IMG/VR virus record: IMGVR_UViG_3300042905_001586
Location: 1 to 22,534 of that record
Direction: 5' to 3' (one strand)
Length of the DNA: 22,534 nucleotides
From: a virus
Shown: positions 1 through 7,938 of the stretch, piece after piece
Position numbering within the stretch: the stretch's first letter is position 1
Layout: each line of letters opens with the position of its first letter
Translations under genes and position numbers: made by a program
Notes under the pieces: model-generated
Seen by the model: only the letters and a program-made list of their open reading frames with translations
Told to the model about the DNA's origin: nothing
Database searches by the model: none

Positions 1-1
1 G

Positions 2-649
2 AACCACTGGGACGTGCGCTCTCCGTACTCTGCGGAGATGGGCAACGCCCTGGCGTACACCTTTGACCGCAACATTGCGGCAACGATCGCCAAGGCTGCA
101 CGTACCGCCACCAACTTCAACACCGACTTGCCCGGTGGTACCCGGATCAAGATCATTGCTGCCACCAAAGCAGCGATCACTGGCGCCCAGCTGGCCACCG
201 CTCTGTTCTCCGCTGCCCAGCGGATGGACGAGAACAACTTGCCTGAGAACGACCGGTACTGCGTCCTGGCTCCGGCCGAGTATTACAAACTCGTCCAGAC
301 CACCGACGTGATCAACCGCGACTGGGGCGGCGCTGGTGCGTACTCCGACGGCACCGTGCTGAAGGTTGCTGGCATCACCATCCTGAAGTCGAACCACCTC
401 CCTACCACCAACCGCTCTGCGGTCACCGGGGAGCAGAACGACTACGCCGCCAACTTCACCGATTCCGTCGCTCTTGCTTTCAACAAGCAAGCCGTCGGCA
501 CCGTGAAGCTGATGGATCTCAAGATGGAGCAGACCGGCGCTGACGTGCATGCCCTGTGGCAAGGCACCTTCATGGTTGCCTCGATGGCCCTGGGCACCGG
601 GATCCTGCGTCCCGATTGCGCGATCGAGATCTACACCGCCACCAGCTGA
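2..649 (+). CDS. Major capsid protein, C-terminal part (gp10-like, truncated by window edge)
   Basis: This is the C-terminal ~215 residues of a T7 gp10-type major capsid protein, the HK97-fold subunit of the icosahedral shell. The frame is open from base 2 with no start in view, so the gene begins upstream of the window; the GTG at 14 lies inside the coding region. Recognisable features are the segment ending RYCVLAPAEYYKLVQ, the conserved NRDWGG stretch followed by GTVLKVAGITILKSNHLP, and a C-terminal beta-rich part, all typical of T7-like capsid proteins. It is followed by a strong hairpin terminator and then gp11, exactly the T7 order 10-Tphi-11. The assignment is by remembered family similarity. 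The truncation is an artefact of the window. Confidence 0.9.
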   Translation, partial: NHWDVRSPYSAEMGNALAYTFDRNIAATIAKAARTATNFNTDLPGGTRIKIIAATKAAITGAQLATALFSAAQRMDENNLPENDRYCVLAPAEYYKLVQTTDVINRDWGGAGAYSDGTVLKVAGITILKSNHLPTTNRSAVTGEQNDYAANFTDSVALAFNKQAVGTVKLMDLKMEQTGADVHALWQGTFMVASMALGTGILRPDCAIEIYTATS

Positions 650-660
650 CGGTCCAATAT

Positions 661-687
661 GGGGGGACTCCGGTCCCCCCTTTTTTT
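661..687 (+). terminator. Intrinsic terminator after capsid gene (T7 T-phi position)
   Basis: An 8-bp perfect stem (GGGGGGAC at 661-668 pairing with GTCCCCCC at 673-680) closed by the tetraloop TCCG is followed directly by seven T at 681-687. It lies 11 bases after the capsid stop and just before the gp11 ribosome-binding site (CTGGAGG). In T7 the T-phi terminator sits at the same place and is leaky, giving more capsid than tail transcript. The same role is inferred here. Confidence 0.93.
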
Positions 688-700
688 CTGGAGGTTTCCC

Positions 701-1309
701 ATGGCCCTTGCTCGCACCACGTTCTTGGAAGCCGTGAACCGGGTGCTGCAGATGCTTGGTGAAGCGCCGGTCAACAGTTTGGACGGGCAGTTCGGCTTGG
801 CGCAGCAGGCCCAAGACGCCATCAACGACGTGTCCCGCAAGGTCCAGTCAGAGGGCTGGTCGTTCAACACCGACTACGAGCGCCTGCTGATGCGGGACGC
901 CGTGACGTCTGAGATCAGTGTTGGCGCCAATGTCAGCCGGGTCAAGGTTGACCCCTACTCCTACCCAGACGTCGACGTCATCCAGCGCGGGGCCAGGCTG
1001 TACGACCGGCGGGCCGGCAGCTACGAGTTTGACGAAGACCTGCGTGCTGACGTCACCTACATCCTGGAGTGGGACGAGGTGCCTGAGTACGCCCACCAAT
1101 ACTTCATGATCAAGGCTGGCCGTCAGTTGCAGGAAGCGATTCTGGGTTCAGCTGATCTGTCAAAGATCAACGCTGCTGCCGAAGCCGAAGCCCGTAGCCA
1201 GTTCATGGAGGAGGAGGCGACCCGGGGCGAGCACAACTGGCTGCGTGGCAATCCCAACCACACTGATGTTTTCATGACGTACAAGCCCGCCTGGGCCCTG
1301 CGCCGCTAA
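701..1309 (+). CDS. Tail tubular protein A (gp11-like adaptor)
   Basis: A 202-residue protein, close to T7 gp11 (196). In T7 this protein forms the dodecameric adaptor ring between the portal and the gp12 nozzle. The N-terminus (ALARTTFLEAVNRVLQMLGE, then APVNSL) is the family hallmark; the middle contains SEGWSFNTDYE and LYDRR, and the C-terminus is charged. The start at 701 is chosen because a good Shine-Dalgarno (GGAGG, 690-694) lies six bases upstream. An upstream in-frame ATG at 659 is rejected because it would translate through the terminator hairpin. The stop is three bases before the gp12 start, so the two genes are probably translationally coupled. Confidence 0.93.
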   Translation: MALARTTFLEAVNRVLQMLGEAPVNSLDGQFGLAQQAQDAINDVSRKVQSEGWSFNTDYERLLMRDAVTSEISVGANVSRVKVDPYSYPDVDVIQRGARLYDRRAGSYEFDEDLRADVTYILEWDEVPEYAHQYFMIKAGRQLQEAILGSADLSKINAAAEAEARSQFMEEEATRGEHNWLRGNPNHTDVFMTYKPAWALRR

Positions 1310-1312
1310 GTC

Positions 1313-3964
1313 ATGCCTCTGATCAGTAGCTCTATACCCAACCTGATCAACGGGGTCAGTCAGCAACCAGCGGCATTGCGACTGGCGTCCCAATGCGAGC
1401 AAATGGTCAACTGCATGCCCAGCCCCGTGGAAGGGCTGAAGAAGCGACCACCAGCTCAACACGTGGCCAAGCTGTTCTCGGGATCAGCTGGCTCCAGCCG
1501 CCCATTCACGACCATCGTCGACAGGGATGGCGCCATCCGGTACCTGGTTTTGATCCTGGACAACGACATCAAAGTCTTTGGCCTGGATGGTTCTGTCAAG
1601 ACGGTGGCCAAGCCTGACGGCACGTCGTATCTCAACATCACTGGCGAACCCAGTGCCGTGTTCCGAGTGGCCTCGGTGGCCGACTACACGTTCATCGTGA
1701 GTCGGGAAAAGACGGTGGCCATGGCAGCCACGACGTCGCCCACCTGGGGCACCAAGTCCATGGTGTTCATCAAGTCTGCTGAGTACGCCACCACGTACAG
1801 CATCACCGTCAACTCCACCACGGTCACGTACGAAACCTTGCCGGCCGGTGGCAAGCGGATGTCAGCCACGTACAGCAGGAGCTCCAACACGGTCACGGTG
1901 ACGGCTACAGCCCATGGCCTGGCCACTGGCAATCAGGTGGACATGAGTTTCCAGAGTGGCTCTGGCACCGCTGGCACCTTCACGATCACGGTGACTGGTG
2001 CCGACACGTTCACGTACGCCGACCCGGTAGGTGGTACGACGTCAGGCAACTGCACCGTCGTCCATGAACCAAACTACAGCCCGAGCACAGTTGAGATTGC
2101 TGCGGCCCTGAAGGCAGCCTTGGCCACAGCACTGGGCGGCACGTTCACCGTTACCAACGGCACCGGCCAGTACGTCGTGCGAATCACCAAGAACGACGGG
2201 ACCGATTACACGTTGAGCTCCACCGACACCAAGACCGGCCTGGCCACTGTCGCCGTCAAGGGAACCATCGACAGCATCAGCGACTTGCCCGTCACCGCTG
2301 AGCACGGGTTCATCGTTGAGATCACGGGGGCCGCGGCCACCGGCGCCGACGACTACTACGTGAAGTTTGTGGCCAACGCGGGCTCTGGCTTTGGCCATGG
2401 CATTTGGCAGGAGACCGTGGCCCCTGCCATCCAGTACCTGTTCGATGCGACAACCATGCCGCACGTGTTGGTGCGAGAAACCGACGGCACCTTCACGTTT
2501 CGGAAGTTCACGTGGTCCGGCCGGGTGGCTGGTGACGCCATCACTGCACCGAACCCGAGCTTTGTTGGGTCCACGATCCAGAACGTCAACCTGTTCCGCA
2601 ACCGACTGGCGTTGTTGGCTGATGAGAACGTCATCCTGTCGGCAGCTGATGCGTACGACAGGTTCTGGCCCGAGTCCGTGCAGACCGTGGTCGACTCCGA
2701 CCCCATTGATCTCAGTGCCGGCAGCAGAAAGATCAACCTGCTGACGTCGAGCCTGGCCTTTGCTGACGTGTTGCTGGTCTTCAGTCGCAACGGCCAGTTC
2801 AGGTTGAGTGGTGGCAATGCAGTTGCTGCGTCGTTGACACCCAAGACCGCGACCATCACCCAGATCACAGCGTTTGAGATGAGCCAAGCGGTGGACCCGG
2901 TGATCGTGGGTCGCACCATGTACTTCCCGGTGCCTAGGGGTGAGTACGGCGGCTTGAGGGAGTTCTTCTTGCCGGACGCATCAGGCCCGGTGCCCACGTC
3001 GGAGGAAGTGACGGCAGCGGTGCCACGGTTCTTGCCATCAGACCTGTCGAACTTGATTGCGACAGCAGCGGAGGAGGCGGTCTATGCCGTGTCCAAGAGC
3101 CAGCCCAGGCGCATCTACCTCTACAAGTTCCTGTTCCAGGGGGACAACAAGCTGCAAAGCGCCTGGAGTTACTGGGAGTTCAACGCCGGCAAGAGCGTCA
3201 TTGGCATAGACCTAATCGAAAGCGATCTATATGCCGTGGTCCAGTATTCCGATGCCGTGTACTTGGAGCGCATTGTCACTCACCCGGACGCTGTGGACGC
3301 CGGCACGACGGTGGAGATGCTGTTGGACCGCAAGACCACGGAGGCCAGCTGCTCCGTGGCGTTGACGACGCCGAGTGGTCTCGATGTCCAGAGCACCATT
3401 ACCCTGCCGTACCCCATCAACACCAGCACCAGCAACATGGCCGTGGTTGGCCGGTTCTTTGCTGGCAACACCCTGCAGCACGGCCAGGTCGTTCAGGTCC
3501 TGTCGTCCACTGCAGCTGGTGGAGCCGGTGGCAACGGCACCCTCACGGTCCGTGGGGACTTGACTGGCGCTGAGTTCTTCGTGGGTGAGCTGTACGACAT
3601 GCTGTACGAGTTCAGCACCCAGTACCTGAAGGAGCAGCCCCCCGGTGGTGGCATGGCTGTGATTGCAGGACCCAAGCTGCAGCTCCGCACCTGGACCATG
3701 CTGTTCGACAAGTCGTCGTCATTCAGCATCAAGGTCACCCCCCGTGGCCGGGACACCCAGACCTACCCGTACACCGGCTTTGAGATTGGGGACCAGGAGG
3801 TCAGCCTGGGTGAGCTGGCTCTCCGCACTTCCAAGTTCCGGGTGCCGGTGATGGCCCAGAACATCGAGGCCAAGATCGAGATCACCAGCTCCTCACCGCT
3901 GCCCTGTCGCCTTCAGTCCGCAGAATGGGAAGGTTGGTACCACACCCGAGCTGCGCGTCTGTGA
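1313..3964 (+). CDS. Tail tubular protein B (gp12-like nozzle)
   Basis: An 883-residue homologue of T7 gp12 (794), the hexameric tail nozzle below the gp11 ring. The N-terminus (LINGVSQQPAALRLASQCEQ, then MVNCMPSPVEGLKKRPP) is the family signature, followed by the expected beta-propeller region (FRNRLALLADENVILSAADAYDRFW region) and a C-terminal part typical of podovirus nozzles. Residues about 183-250 (TVTVTATAHGLATGNQVDM region) are a small Ser/Thr/Gly-rich beta module that looks inserted and helps explain the extra length. No clear Shine-Dalgarno precedes the ATG; expression probably depends on coupling to gp11 three bases upstream. The stop codon overlaps the GTG start of the next gene as GTGA. 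Confidence 0.92.
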   Translation: MPLISSSIPNLINGVSQQPAALRLASQCEQMVNCMPSPVEGLKKRPPAQHVAKLFSGSAGSSRPFTTIVDRDGAIRYLVLILDNDIKVFGLDGSVKTVAKPDGTSYLNITGEPSAVFRVASVADYTFIVSREKTVAMAATTSPTWGTKSMVFIKSAEYATTYSITVNSTTVTYETLPAGGKRMSATYSRSSNTVTVTATAHGLATGNQVDMSFQSGSGTAGTFTITVTGADTFTYADPVGGTTSGNCTVVHEPNYSPSTVEIAAALKAALATALGGTFTVTNGTGQYVVRITKNDGTDYTLSSTDTKTGLATVAVKGTIDSISDLPVTAEHGFIVEITGAAATGADDYYVKFVANAGSGFGHGIWQETVAPAIQYLFDATTMPHVLVRETDGTFTFRKFTWSGRVAGDAITAPNPSFVGSTIQNVNLFRNRLALLADENVILSAADAYDRFWPESVQTVVDSDPIDLSAGSRKINLLTSSLAFADVLLVFSRNGQFRLSGGNAVAASLTPKTATITQITAFEMSQAVDPVIVGRTMYFPVPRGEYGGLREFFLPDASGPVPTSEEVTAAVPRFLPSDLSNLIATAAEEAVYAVSKSQPRRIYLYKFLFQGDNKLQSAWSYWEFNAGKSVIGIDLIESDLYAVVQYSDAVYLERIVTHPDAVDAGTTVEMLLDRKTTEASCSVALTTPSGLDVQSTITLPYPINTSTSNMAVVGRFFAGNTLQHGQVVQVLSSTAAGGAGGNGTLTVRGDLTGAEFFVGELYDMLYEFSTQYLKEQPPGGGMAVIAGPKLQLRTWTMLFDKSSSFSIKVTPRGRDTQTYPYTGFEIGDQEVSLGELALRTSKFRVPVMAQNIEAKIEITSSSPLPCRLQSAEWEGWYHTRAARL
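1859..2062 (+). other. Inserted 'HGL' beta module within the gp12-like gene
   Basis: Residues 183-250 of the nozzle protein read as a Thr/Val-alternating strand, an AHGLATGNQVDM turn, then a GTFTITVTGADTFTY strand pair. This pattern (xxHGL-x-TGDxV...GTYTVTxVDxxTFT) recurs in many phage and marine virion proteins as a small decorative beta domain; that statement is from memory. It interrupts sequence that otherwise reads as gp12-like. The boundaries are approximate. Confidence 0.55.
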
Positions 3965-4428
3965 CATCTGCGTACACCAGGCCCACCAGGGTTGCCGATA
4001 TTCCGTATGTGGCCGAGTTCATGCGGGACGAGGACGTGGCCGAGGTGCGGGCGTTCTCTGGTCACGCTCCCCAGGAGTCCCTGCTGCACAGCTTCTTTGC
4101 CGGGGACCCCTGCATGACCATGATCGGGCGGGACGGCAGGCCCATGGGCATGTGGGGCGTCGTTCCGCAACGAGACGACCTGGGCACCATCTGGATGCTA
4201 TGCACCGATGACCTGGTGCGCGATCGCCTGAACTCCATGCGGTTCCTACGGGAAGCCAGGGGCCACTTGGATCGGGTGCAGCGCCGGTACAAGGTCCTTT
4301 TCAATTTCGCAGATGCCCGTAACGTGGTGCATATCAAGTGGTTGCGGTGGATGGGGTTCACCTTCATCTCGTCGCACCCCAGATTCGGAACAGAAGGTCG
4401 GCTGTTCCATGAGTTCGTGAGGATCTAG
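3961..4428 (+). CDS. gp13-like protein, GNAT-like fold
   Basis: A 155-residue protein in the slot occupied by T7 gene 13 (138 residues) between genes 12 and 14. The start and layout (TRPTRVADIPYVAEFMRDED), the central GMWGVVPQRDDLGTIWMLCTDD block and the C-terminal VVHIKWLRWMGFTFI...GRLFHEFVRI resemble T7 gp13 and a degenerate GNAT acetyltransferase fold. T7 gp13 is needed for efficient incorporation of other virion proteins; enzymatic activity is not established. The start is taken as the GTG at 3961, which overlaps the gp12 stop (GTGA). An ATG at 3925 would extend 36 bases into gp12 and add residues unlike the family, but cannot be excluded. Neither start has a strong ribosome-binding site. 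Confidence 0.78.
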   Translation: MTSAYTRPTRVADIPYVAEFMRDEDVAEVRAFSGHAPQESLLHSFFAGDPCMTMIGRDGRPMGMWGVVPQRDDLGTIWMLCTDDLVRDRLNSMRFLREARGHLDRVQRRYKVLFNFADARNVVHIKWLRWMGFTFISSHPRFGTEGRLFHEFVRI

Positions 4429-4431
4429 GCC

Positions 4432-5136
4432 ATGTGCGGACCAATCCCAATCATCATGGGCGTCGTCAGCGCCGGCCTTGGCATTGGCCAGGCGGTGGCT
4501 GGCGCTCAAGCCGCGCAGCAGCAGGTTAATTTCGCCAATGCCCAGGCCCAGCAGAACTTTGCGTTTCAGCAGATGCAGGCCGGTTCCGCTCGGAACTTTG
4601 AGCAGATGCGGGCCAATCAGCAGGAAGAGCTGATGCGGATCAATCGCTTGATGGCCGACAACGCTTACGCCAACGACATCGCCACCCTCAACTCCCGGCT
4701 GATGCAGGAGCAGGCAGCTGCCAGCCAGGAGACGCAGAAGGGCGCGATCGCTGGGGCCAAGGCCCGAGGCGAGATTATTGCGTCCGGTCGCCTGGGCAAC
4801 ACCGTTGACAACCTGGTGGCTGACTTCCGCCGGCAACAAGCCCAGTTCGACTACGCCACCAGCCAGAACCTGGCGTTCACTGGCACCCAAGTCCAGCTCC
4901 AGAAACAAGGGGTTGCGGCTGAACGTGGATCCCGAATCGCCAGCCAGCAGCCGTACATCCAGCAGCCGGTGCTGGATCCATTGGAACCCTTGTACCAGAA
5001 GGCGCCAAGCATGGCGCCGTTCTTGCTGCAGGGGGCAGGGGCCGTTCTGGGTGGCGTCCAGACGGGCTTGAGCACAGCTTCGTCCATGAAGGCTGCTGGG
5101 CTCAAGACAAATTACTGGGGCTTCAAGAGGGAATAA
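4432..5136 (+). CDS. Internal virion protein B (gp14-like)
   Basis: A 234-residue counterpart of T7 gp14 (196), the core protein ejected first and placed in the outer membrane. The protein opens MCGPIPIIMGVVSAGLGIGQ, a hydrophobic glycine-rich segment (about 5-24). A long Gln/Ala-rich helical region (about 28-180) follows, with repeated NFANAQAQQNFAFQQMQ and RRQQAQFDYA-like heptads. A second hydrophobic stretch (about 194-212, MAPFLLQGAGAVLGGVQTG) lies near the C-terminus. This layout matches podovirus gp14 proteins, including those of cyanophages. A GAGG motif at 4418-4421 is a plausible ribosome-binding site. It sits three bases after the gp13-like gene and three bases before gp15. Confidence 0.86.
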   Translation: MCGPIPIIMGVVSAGLGIGQAVAGAQAAQQQVNFANAQAQQNFAFQQMQAGSARNFEQMRANQQEELMRINRLMADNAYANDIATLNSRLMQEQAAASQETQKGAIAGAKARGEIIASGRLGNTVDNLVADFRRQQAQFDYATSQNLAFTGTQVQLQKQGVAAERGSRIASQQPYIQQPVLDPLEPLYQKAPSMAPFLLQGAGAVLGGVQTGLSTASSMKAAGLKTNYWGFKRE

Positions 5137-5139
5137 CTC

Positions 5140-7884
5140 ATGGCACGTTTATCCACCGGTCAGTCTTACGGCGAAGCCAGCCGCGCCACAGCTGCTCAGC
5201 TCCTGGGCGGGATCCCGGTCGATGGGTTCGCTGGTGCCTTGGCGCAGGGCTCTATTGCCACCCCGTCCCTGCAGCCACGGGCGACACCTGTCGATACTTT
5301 CCAGCGGGTTGGGGCACCAACGCTGGGTGGGCCTCCAAAGATCTTTGCGCCCCCGGATCTGCCGAATCCCGGTCAGGATCTGGCGAACCTGTCCAAGGCC
5401 CTGGGTGGGTTCAGCTCCACCCTGCAGAACTTTGGCGAGACATGGCTCGCCAACAAGCAGCAGGAGGACAAGAGGCAAGAGGCAGCCACTGGGGCCCTTG
5501 TTGGCCAAGCCAGCAGGTTTGGTCCAGCCCGTGGCATTGCCGATCTGGCTGCCAACCTGGAGAAAGCTGCGGCCCTGGGGAACCCAGATGCAGCCCGCAT
5601 GCTGCAGGTTGTCCGAGAGAAACAGAACTCCTCGGTTGGCAAATACTGGCTGGAGCGTTCCGTTGAGCAAAACGCGATCCAGAACGCAGCCCTGAGCTTG
5701 CCGGACCGGATAGCCAACACCTCCACGATCAAGGTGAATGGCAAGGACGTTGAACTCAACACCCTGTCGTCCGACGACCCCAGGTACTTGCAGTACCGGG
5801 ACGAGCAACTGTTTGGCGGCGCACAGATGTCGCCCCAGGGCTACGCCAAGAACCAAGGCATCATTATTCAGGCGCAGCTCCAGGCCGACCAGGTCCAGCG
5901 CAAGAAATACAACACGGCCGAGGCTGGCAGGTTGACAGCCCAGGTCGCGGTCAACAGGCAAAGCATTGCCGCCGATTACATCTCCGTTCGCGGCAAAGGT
6001 AACGACGTCTATGCCATTCAGTACGTCGGCCGGGCCCTGCAACAGGAGATTGATTCGATCAGGATCCTTGGCGTGCCGGAGGAAACAAAGACAGAGCTGA
6101 CCAACAAATACCTTGAAGGGTTTGCCGCCGACGTCGTTTCAGCTGCTAGGTCCCAAGGCTTTGCCATTGTCGACATGGATGCAGTGCTAAAGCCTGCCCT
6201 CCGCTCGGTGATGATTGGCCCCGTTGATCAACGGGTCAAGGCAGACGGCACCCCGAACCAAGCCTTGCGCCTGTACAACACCCTGGGCGGCGAAGCGTTT
6301 CTGGACCAGGTGGCAGCCAGAGCCAATGCTGCCCAGATCCAAGACAACACCCAGCAGTCCCAAATGGCTGGCATCCAGGAGCAGCAGGCCTACGACGCCC
6401 GACTGGCCGCAGCCTTGCCGGAGGGGCGTCGTTCTGATCCGGCTGCCATCAAGAGCTTCTTCCAGGCCGAGCGGAATCGGGCGGCTGTTGAACCTGACGG
6501 CATCAAGCGGGCAGCCATGTTCTCGCAGCTTGATGCGTCCGAGCGTCAGTTGACTGAGACTTTTGTCAAGCCGGTCCAGGAGCAACGGGCCTTGTGGTAC
6601 ACCCAGCAGCTGGCCAACACGGCTGGCGACGAGGCTGCCCGCAACAGGTTGACAGCTCAACTGCAAACGGACCTACTTGCTGACCGGATCACCAGCGCAA
6701 CGGCCATCAGCATCCAGACCACGCTGTCGGCCCAGGGCTCCAAAGAGGTGCGGACCTACGACAAGGACATCAACAAGCGCATCGACACAATGTCCAAGGA
6801 GTGGGAGCTGTACATCGGCAGCCCTAACTCCTACGGCGATTCCACCGTCACATCGTTTGAGTCCCAGGCCCTGTACAAGTTCCGAGACGACGCACGTCGC
6901 AGGTCTCACGAAGTCGTGTACCAAGCCATTAAGGATGGAAAGGATCCGGTGCAGGCACTGAATCAGCTGTGGACCAACAGCAACTTTGGTCTCCGCAAGC
7001 GTGAGGACGTCGGTGGCACCCAGGCCCCCATGTATGAGAACGGTTCTCAGTTGATGAAAAAGAACACGGGCAACTGGAGCCGCAGCACCATTGCCCCACG
7101 GGACGCCAACAATCTGCGGGGCCAGGCCAAGGTCCGGCCGCTGTACGGGGCGGAAGCCTTTGCGGCCGACGTCGACGCTTTCCTCAATGGGACGCCCAGC
7201 CAAAACTTCAGGACGCTGATGAAAACGTTGACGACAGGGGCCGGTGGCCAGAAGCCGTCTGAAGTGATCTTGAATCAGTTTCGCCTTCTGGGCATCGACG
7301 TGCCGGAAGATCAACGCCAGCGCATCCAGTCCATGGATGGCCAGGAGATCTCAAGGGCAACGCCTGCGCGTCGCACGGCTCCCCAGCAAAACGGGGCCTT
7401 GGCTGGCGTCCAGATTGTTGGCGGGGCCTTGGGCAACTTGTTGGCGCCACCGGCTGCAGCTGCACCAACCGTCGCGGCCACAATGCGGCCAGTGGTTGCT
7501 GCCAGGACCCAGTCGACGGTGACCCCACAGGCCAGGGTCGACGGTTACATGAAACGCTTGGCCTACATCGAAACCAGAATCCGCAACATCCCCAACGCCG
7601 AAGGGTCGCCTGGCCGCGGCTACTTCCAGGCGTTCCCGCCCTTTGCCAAGGAAGCCATTGCGGCATCGGGTGGCATTGATCCACGGGACCCGGATTACAA
7701 CCGATCGGCCAAAGCTTCAGCCGCTTGGATCCGCACGTACAACAAGCCGGCCTGGGCGGCGATCCAGGCCGGTCGTTACGACGAAGCAGATCGGTTGCTG
7801 CGCAACACGTGGCCGTCGTTGCCAGGCGGAAGCCAGGCCCAGAAGCCAGAGGTGCAAAAGGCTGCCCGCAAATATCTTCGTTGA
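5140..7884 (+). CDS. Internal virion protein C (gp15-like) with C-terminal lysozyme-like domain
   Basis: A 914-residue counterpart of T7 gp15 (747), the core protein expected to form the periplasmic tube with gp16. A good Shine-Dalgarno (AGAGGGA) precedes the ATG at 5140. The N-terminal ~790 residues are mostly helical and Gln/Ala-rich, with segments such as LGGFSSTLQNFGETWLANKQ and ALGNPDAARMLQ typical of gp15 proteins of marine podoviruses. Around residues 755-800 an Ala/Pro/Thr-rich linker leads into a C-terminal domain (803-914) resembling phage lambda endolysin, with a candidate catalytic E811. T7 gp15 lacks this enzyme domain; T7 carries its transglycosylase on gp16. The identity as gp15 rests on position, size and composition more than on motifs. 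Confidence 0.85.
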   Translation: MARLSTGQSYGEASRATAAQLLGGIPVDGFAGALAQGSIATPSLQPRATPVDTFQRVGAPTLGGPPKIFAPPDLPNPGQDLANLSKALGGFSSTLQNFGETWLANKQQEDKRQEAATGALVGQASRFGPARGIADLAANLEKAAALGNPDAARMLQVVREKQNSSVGKYWLERSVEQNAIQNAALSLPDRIANTSTIKVNGKDVELNTLSSDDPRYLQYRDEQLFGGAQMSPQGYAKNQGIIIQAQLQADQVQRKKYNTAEAGRLTAQVAVNRQSIAADYISVRGKGNDVYAIQYVGRALQQEIDSIRILGVPEETKTELTNKYLEGFAADVVSAARSQGFAIVDMDAVLKPALRSVMIGPVDQRVKADGTPNQALRLYNTLGGEAFLDQVAARANAAQIQDNTQQSQMAGIQEQQAYDARLAAALPEGRRSDPAAIKSFFQAERNRAAVEPDGIKRAAMFSQLDASERQLTETFVKPVQEQRALWYTQQLANTAGDEAARNRLTAQLQTDLLADRITSATAISIQTTLSAQGSKEVRTYDKDINKRIDTMSKEWELYIGSPNSYGDSTVTSFESQALYKFRDDARRRSHEVVYQAIKDGKDPVQALNQLWTNSNFGLRKREDVGGTQAPMYENGSQLMKKNTGNWSRSTIAPRDANNLRGQAKVRPLYGAEAFAADVDAFLNGTPSQNFRTLMKTLTTGAGGQKPSEVILNQFRLLGIDVPEDQRQRIQSMDGQEISRATPARRTAPQQNGALAGVQIVGGALGNLLAPPAAAAPTVAATMRPVVAARTQSTVTPQARVDGYMKRLAYIETRIRNIPNAEGSPGRGYFQAFPPFAKEAIAASGGIDPRDPDYNRSAKASAAWIRTYNKPAWAAIQAGRYDEADRLLRNTWPSLPGGSQAQKPEVQKAARKYLR
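7546..7881 (+). other. Lambda-endolysin-like lytic transglycosylase domain (gp15 C-terminus)
   Basis: Residues 803-914 of the gp15-like protein align by eye with lambda R endolysin. LAYIETR matches LAWSEGT around the catalytic glutamate (E811 here). GSPGRGYFQAF matches GAGRYQLL (825-830). The helical middle and IQAGRYDEADRLLRNTWPSLPGG match the lambda stretch ending SNIWASLPG (W891). A role in opening peptidoglycan during DNA entry is inferred. T7's unrelated SLT-type domain sits at the gp16 N-terminus, and the giant gp16 here starts without one. Confidence 0.75.
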
Positions 7885-7913
7885 AGGCTTGGTTCTTTGA
7901 CGGCAACAGTCCA

Positions 7914-7938
7914 AACTGATCCCATCGCCAACTGATCC
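7914..7938 (+). repeat. 9-bp direct repeat just before the giant gp16 gene
   Basis: AACTGATCC occurs at 7914-7922 and again at 7930-7938, the second copy abutting the ATG at 7939. This is the largest non-coding gap in the plus-strand operon after the terminator region (54 bases, 7885-7938). No Shine-Dalgarno-like purine run is seen before the ATG. It could be a protein-binding or RNA element setting gp16 expression, or chance. Confidence 0.4.

Noticed and set aside
659-700. Upstream ATG extending the gp11-like gene
   Set aside because: The extension would translate the terminator hairpin, and the family N-terminus begins at 701 next to a good GGAGG site.
3925-3960. Upstream ATG extending the gp13-like gene
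   Set aside because: It lies inside gp12 and adds residues that look like out-of-frame gp12; the GTG overlapping the gp12 stop fits better. Not excluded.
3961-4428. Active host-type GNAT acetyltransferase (for example resistance or metabolic gene)
   Set aside because: Position between gp12 and gp14 and the C-terminal likeness to T7 gp13 favour a virion-assembly protein; no clear acetyl-CoA R/QxxGxG/A loop is visible.
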